The notes below the pieces were generated by a model that made no database searches, was not told the origin of the DNA, and worked only from the letters and a program-made list of their open reading frames with translations. A stretch of 7,650 nt of DNA from positions 1-7,650 of the forward strand of contig PXQM01000061.1 of the NCBI GenBank assembly GCA_003021325.1, given 5' to 3'. Source of the stretch: Halobacteriales archaeon QH_10_70_21 (GTDB lineage Archaea; Halobacteriota; Halobacteria; Halobacteriales; Haloarculaceae). A program made the translations under genes and the position numbers. Below, one piece after another: positions 4,515 to 7,650 of this stretch (position 1 is the first letter of the stretch; each line of letters starts with the position of its first letter).

Positions 4515-5960
4515 ATGAACGGCGCCGTCTCGATGGCATCCATGTCGTCGTACGCCATCCTCGGGTGCGGTAGCGTGGGCCACGCCGTCGCCGAGGAGCT
4601 GGTGGCTGGCGAGAAGGACGTCCTCATCCTGGACAAGGACGAGGGGCGCGTCAAGGCACTGCGGGACCAGGACCTCGACGCCAGGACCGCCGACATCAGG
4701 GAGGCGGCGACGGTGGAGGCGGTCGCCGACCGCGACGTCATCCTCATCCTGTCCTCCGACGTCGACGCCAACCAGGTCGCCGTCCAGAACATCCGCGCCA
4801 ACGCCGACAGCAAGTTCATCATCGCCCGTGCCTCGGACCCGGTCACCGCCGACGAGCTCAGAGAGCAGGGCGCCGACGTGGTCATCAACCCCTCGGCGGT
4901 CATCGCGGACTCGGCGCTGCGGGCCCTCGAGCAGGGTGAACTCGAGTACAGGGCCGCCAAGCTCGCGGACATCATCGACAGTGGGGAGACCCTGGCCGTC
5001 CTCGCACACCGCTCCCCGGGGCCGGACTCCATCGCCTCGGCGGTCGCGCTGCAGGCCATCGCCGAGGCGCGCGGCGTCGAGGCGGACATCCTCTACGAGG
5101 GCGAGATCGGCCACCAGGAGAACCGCGCGTTCGTCAACCTGCTCGGCATCGAGCTGACGCCGCTGGCCGACGCCGACCTCGCGACGTACGACACGCTGGC
5201 GCTCGTCGACTGTGCGAAGGCCTCCGAGCCGGTCGTCGACGAGGACGTCGACGTCTTCATCGACCACTTCGAGCCGGAGGTCGACTACGGCGCGACCTTC
5301 GAGGACGTCCGGCCGAACGTCTCCTCGACGTCGACCATCCTCACCAAGTACGTCCAGGAGTACGACCTCAGCCTGCCGGAGGCGGTCGCGACGGCCCTGC
5401 TGTACGGCATCCGCGCGGAGACGCTGGACTTCAAGCGGGACACGACGCCGGCGGACCTGACGGCTGCGGCGTACCTGTACCCCTTCGCCAACCACGACAC
5501 CCTCGAGCAGGTGGAGTCGCCCTCGATGAGCCCCGAGACGCTGGACGTGCTGGCGGAGGCCATCCGGAACCGCGAGGTCAAGGGGTCGCATCTGGTGTCC
5601 AACGCCGGCTTCATCCGCGACCGGGACGCCCTCTCGCAGGCCGCCCAGCACCTGCTGAACCTCGAGGGCATCACCACGTCGGCGGTGTTCGCCATCGCCG
5701 ACGACACCATCTATCTGGCGGCCCGCTCGAAGGACATCCGGATGAACATCGGCAACGTGCTCCACGACGCCTTCGGCGACGTCGGCGAGGCGGTCGGCCA
5801 CTCGACGGACGCCTCCGCGGAGATACCGCTTGGCATCTTCACGGGGCTCGAGGTATCTGGCGACAGCCGAGACACGCTGCTGGAGCTGACCGAGCAGGCC
5901 GTGCGCTCGAAGCTCTTCGAGGCGATGGGCGTCGAGAGCGACGGCTCCAACGGTTCCTGA
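4515..5960 (+). CDS. TrkA-N/DHH/DHHA1 phosphoesterase-like fusion protein
   Basis: A 481-residue cytoplasmic protein with three parts. Residues 11-135 form a TrkA-N (RCK) Rossmann domain: Gly17-Cys-Gly19-Ser-Val-Gly22 is the GxGxxG loop and Asp40 ends beta-2, predicting NAD(H) binding. Residues about 158-310 form a DHH domain, and about 360-470 a DHHA1 domain, with Gly428-His429 in the position of the DHHA1 substrate-binding GxH motif. This architecture is known in archaea and resembles NrnA/GdpP-type nucleotide phosphodiesterases; substrates of the archaeal fusions are not settled to my knowledge. The catalytic DHH motifs are altered: motif I reads AHRSPGPDS (His165, Gly169, Asp171) where PDxD is usual, and motif III reads Asp250-His251-Phe252, not DHH. 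Asp232 of motif II is present. It may therefore be inactive or a binding/regulatory form. The ATG at 4515 fits the promoter; internal ATGs at 4533 and 4542 are alternatives. Confidence 0.88.
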   Translation: MNGAVSMASMSSYAILGCGSVGHAVAEELVAGEKDVLILDKDEGRVKALRDQDLDARTADIREAATVEAVADRDVILILSSDVDANQVAVQNIRANADSKFIIARASDPVTADELREQGADVVINPSAVIADSALRALEQGELEYRAAKLADIIDSGETLAVLAHRSPGPDSIASAVALQAIAEARGVEADILYEGEIGHQENRAFVNLLGIELTPLADADLATYDTLALVDCAKASEPVVDEDVDVFIDHFEPEVDYGATFEDVRPNVSSTSTILTKYVQEYDLSLPEAVATALLYGIRAETLDFKRDTTPADLTAAAYLYPFANHDTLEQVESPSMSPETLDVLAEAIRNREVKGSHLVSNAGFIRDRDALSQAAQHLLNLEGITTSAVFAIADDTIYLAARSKDIRMNIGNVLHDAFGDVGEAVGHSTDASAEIPLGIFTGLEVSGDSRDTLLELTEQAVRSKLFEAMGVESDGSNGS

Positions 5961-6035
5961 AACGTCCTGCGTGGGGCTGTATTCTCCGCTCCCGCCACCA
6001 GGTTCCCCACGCCGCTTCCCGGAACGTATCCTGCA

Positions 6036-6046
6036 GGAATTAAACC
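6036..6046 (+). promoter_or_regulatory. citrate synthase promoter (TATA box)
   Basis: GGAATTAAACC (TATA part AATTAAAC, 6038-6045) is 23-33 bases before the ATG at 6069, with no Shine-Dalgarno sequence between. It indicates a separate, leaderless transcript and supports this start. Confidence 0.65.
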
Positions 6047-6068
6047 AACTGCCCCCGAACGGGCCGGC

Positions 6069-7205
6069 ATGACGGACGACTCGGACTACTACCCCGGACT
6101 GGAGGGCGCCATCGCCGGCGAGACCCGCCTGTCGTACATCGACGGCGAGGTCGGCGAACTCGTCATCGGCGGCCATCCCCTCGCCGAACTGGCGGGCAAC
6201 GCCACCTACGAGGAAACGCTGTTTTTGCTGTACGAGGACCGGCTGCCCGACGCCGACGAACTCGAGACGCTGCAGACGGACCTCGCGGGCCGTCGGGAAC
6301 TGGACGAGGCGGTCCTCGAGGTGCTCAGCCGGGCCGCCGAGAGCGACCGCGACGCGATGGACGCCCTCCGGATGGGGGCGGCGACGGCCGACCTCGGGGG
6401 TGGCGGCAACGCCCGCGAGACGGCAAAGCGCGTCGTGGCCGTCTTCCCGACCATCGTGGCGGCCTACCACCGGTTCTCGGAGGGCGAGCCGTTCGTCGAA
6501 CCCAGGGCGGACCTCCGCCACGCCGCCAACTACCTGTACATGCTGACCGGCGAGGAACCCGAGGCGGCCGCCGTCCGTGGCGTCGAGACCTACCTCAACA
6601 CGGTCGTCGACCACGGGTTCAACGCCTCGACGTTCACGGCCCGGACCATCGTCTCCACGGAGTCGGACATCGTCTCGGCGGTGACCGGCGCCGTCGGCGC
6701 ACTGAAGGGTCCCCTCCATGGCGGCGCGCCCGGGCCGGTGCTCGACATGCTTCTCGAGATCGAGGCGTCGGGCGACGTCGAGGGGTGGCTCCGCCAGCGG
6801 CTCGAGTCCGGCGAGCGCCTGATGGGGTTCGGCCACCGGGTCTACAGGGCGCGGGACCCGCGGGCGGCCGTCCTCTCGGCGGCCGCCGAGGAGTTCTTCG
6901 AGCGCAGCGACGCGGGCCAGGAGTTCTTCGAGACGGTTCGGACGGTCGAGGACGCCGCCGTCGACCTGCTCTCGGAGCACAAGCCCGACCGGGACCTCGA
7001 GACGAACGTGGAGTTCTACACAGCGACGCTTCTGTACGGCGTCGGCGTCCCCCGGGACCTGTTCTCGGCGACCTTCGGCGTCGCCAGGGTCGGCGGCTGG
7101 ACGGCCCACGCCCTGGAGCAACTCGACGACAACAGGCTCATTCGCCCCCGGAGCAGGTACGTCGGCGACCGGGACCGGACGTGGACGCCGCTCGAGAACC
7201 GGTAG
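6069..7205 (+). CDS. citrate synthase / 2-methylcitrate synthase family protein
   Basis: A 378-residue protein, close to the usual length of the short (type I, hexamer/dimer) citrate synthases. The family condenses acetyl-CoA (or propionyl-CoA) with oxaloacetate. Visible motifs: LSYIDGEVGELVIGGHPL near the N-terminus, DHGFNAST (His182), GALKGPLHGGAPGPV with catalytic His217, FGHRVYRARDPRA with His256, and NVEFYTATLLYGVGVP followed by FGVARVGGWTAH (Arg340). The residue aligned with the catalytic Asp of E. coli GltA (NVDFY) is Glu315. From memory NVEFY together with GPLHGGAP marks a second citrate-synthase-like group in actinobacteria and haloarchaea, separate from the main haloarchaeal enzyme with NVDFYSA, so the change is probably ancestral. 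Whether it makes citrate, methylcitrate or another product is open. It has its own promoter and converges on the PRC-barrel gene with zero spacing. Confidence 0.88.
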   Translation: MTDDSDYYPGLEGAIAGETRLSYIDGEVGELVIGGHPLAELAGNATYEETLFLLYEDRLPDADELETLQTDLAGRRELDEAVLEVLSRAAESDRDAMDALRMGAATADLGGGGNARETAKRVVAVFPTIVAAYHRFSEGEPFVEPRADLRHAANYLYMLTGEEPEAAAVRGVETYLNTVVDHGFNASTFTARTIVSTESDIVSAVTGAVGALKGPLHGGAPGPVLDMLLEIEASGDVEGWLRQRLESGERLMGFGHRVYRARDPRAAVLSAAAEEFFERSDAGQEFFETVRTVEDAAVDLLSEHKPDRDLETNVEFYTATLLYGVGVPRDLFSATFGVARVGGWTAHALEQLDDNRLIRPRSRYVGDRDRTWTPLENR

Positions 7206-7499
7206 TCAGGGGGCGGCTTCCTCGTCGTCGGTCTCGGTGAGCTGCTCGATGGCGTCGTTGACCAGGACGACGTCGCCGACGGACCGGACACAGCGGTAGG
7301 GGATGAGCACGCCCTTCGCACCGTTGACGCGCGAGCCGAACAGTTCGCGGTTGATCTCGCCGAGCGCGAGCCCGGTTACGCGCTCGGCGTCAATGTCGAG
7401 TCGCAGGTCCTCGATCTCGCCGACAAACACGCCGTTGTTCGAGTAGACCTCGCGGCCGACGAGCGTCGTAATCTCCTGTGGGACGGACTCTGACTCCAT
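7206..7499 (-). CDS. PRC-barrel domain protein
   Basis: A 97-residue acidic protein consisting of one PRC-barrel domain: ITTLVGREVYSNNGVFVGEI (strands 1-2), DLRLDIDAERVTGLAL (strands 3-4), and GVLIPYRCVRSVGDVVLVND (strands 5-6). An acidic tail (TETDDEEAAP) ends it. The I/V-P-Y-x-x-V-x-x-V-G-D-x-V-L-V pattern is characteristic of archaeal PRC proteins. Such domains act as protein-binding modules; in haloarchaea two small PRC-barrel proteins (CdpB1, CdpB2) take part in FtsZ-based cell division, but I cannot say from sequence whether this is an ortholog. Its TGA (7208-7206) directly abuts the citrate synthase TAG. The ATG at 7499 is supported by a promoter at normal distance. A single Cys (residue 70) is present; no membrane segment. 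Confidence 0.85.
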   Translation of the reverse strand: MESESVPQEITTLVGREVYSNNGVFVGEIEDLRLDIDAERVTGLALGEINRELFGSRVNGAKGVLIPYRCVRSVGDVVLVNDAIEQLTETDDEEAAP

Positions 7500-7520
7500 A
7501 ATGGCCGGTGGAGTGGATTC

Positions 7521-7532
7521 CCCTTAACTGTT
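7521..7532 (-). promoter_or_regulatory. PRC-barrel gene promoter
   Basis: On the minus strand ACAGTTAAGGGG places TTAAGG (7528-7523) 24-29 bases before the ATG at 7499, with no Shine-Dalgarno motif. It fits a leaderless haloarchaeal promoter. Confidence 0.6.
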
Positions 7533-7597
7533 GTCTGTGTCGCGCCGGTAGTGTTCAGAGAAGCGTTTCAGAGAAAGCCCTCGCATTCTCGGCTCCC

Positions 7598-7630
7598 GCG
7601 ACTCACTGGGCTCCTCGGTCGCTTCGCTCC
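7598..7630. repeat. sequence resembling tRNA-tail cassette interior
   Basis: GCGACTCACTGGGCTC (7598-7613) and GCTTCGCTCC (7621-7630) parallel GCGACTCCCCGGGCTC (4085-4100) and GCTTCGCTCC (4113-4122) in and just after cassette A, in the same order and with similar spacing (23 versus 28 bases between starts). The window ends 20 bases later, so whether a tRNA gene or tail copy follows cannot be seen. Confidence 0.45.
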
Positions 7631-7650
7631 CTGTGTGCTTACATCGTCGG

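Noticed and set aside
4398..7121. 907-codon open frame on the minus strand across the DHH and citrate synthase genes
   Set aside because: It is the antisense of two well-recognised genes; the product is Arg/Val/Gly/Asp-rich low-complexity sequence with no domain. Long antisense frames are usual in very GC-rich haloarchaeal DNA.

Overview
The window reads as chromosomal DNA of an extreme halophilic archaeon (class Halobacteria). Base composition is very GC-rich, the predicted proteins are strongly acidic (D/E-rich, many ending in D/E tails), and most genes have no Shine-Dalgarno sequence. Instead an AT-rich TATA-like box usually lies about 22-31 bases before the ATG, as expected for haloarchaeal leaderless transcripts. 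Several proteins match haloarchaea-specific families. Genus cannot be assigned from the sequence alone.

Layout: (1) 177-503, a small [2Fe-2S] ferredoxin, converging on (2) 500-724, a 74-residue zinc-ribbon protein, which follows (3) 769-1692, a multi-pass membrane protein with an acidic tail, both on the minus strand. (4) 1693-2130 is a 438-base gap holding an AT-rich island and one possible 43-residue ORF. (5) 2131-3416 is IMP dehydrogenase (guaB), broken twice: a frameshifting deletion near 2510 cuts out part of the first CBS motif, and an in-frame deletion at 2972/2973 removes the catalytic-cysteine loop. (6) 3491-3922 is a MaoC-type hydratase with its own promoter. (7) 3923-4316 is gene-free and carries two degenerate cassettes, each starting with a copy of the 3' end of the neighbouring tRNA and closed by an inverted T-arm-like sequence. 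(8) 4317-4390 is tRNA-Lys(CUU), minus strand. (9) 4515-5960 is a TrkA-N/DHH/DHHA1 fusion protein with altered DHH motifs. (10) 6069-7205 is a second-type citrate synthase, and (11) 7206-7499 a PRC-barrel protein converging on it with no spacer. (12) 7500-7650 holds the PRC gene promoter and, at the right edge, sequence resembling the inside of the tRNA-tail cassettes.

Most genes look like independently transcribed chromosomal housekeeping or conserved lineage genes rather than an operon or a mobile island; only the 724/1692 minus-strand pair and possibly guaB/maoC could be co-transcribed. The two points most worth following are the doubly deleted guaB, which as written cannot make active IMP dehydrogenase, and the tRNA-Lys tail cassettes, which look like a tRNA-derived repeat family. 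I see no CRISPR array, transposase, integrase, phage gene or defence operon.
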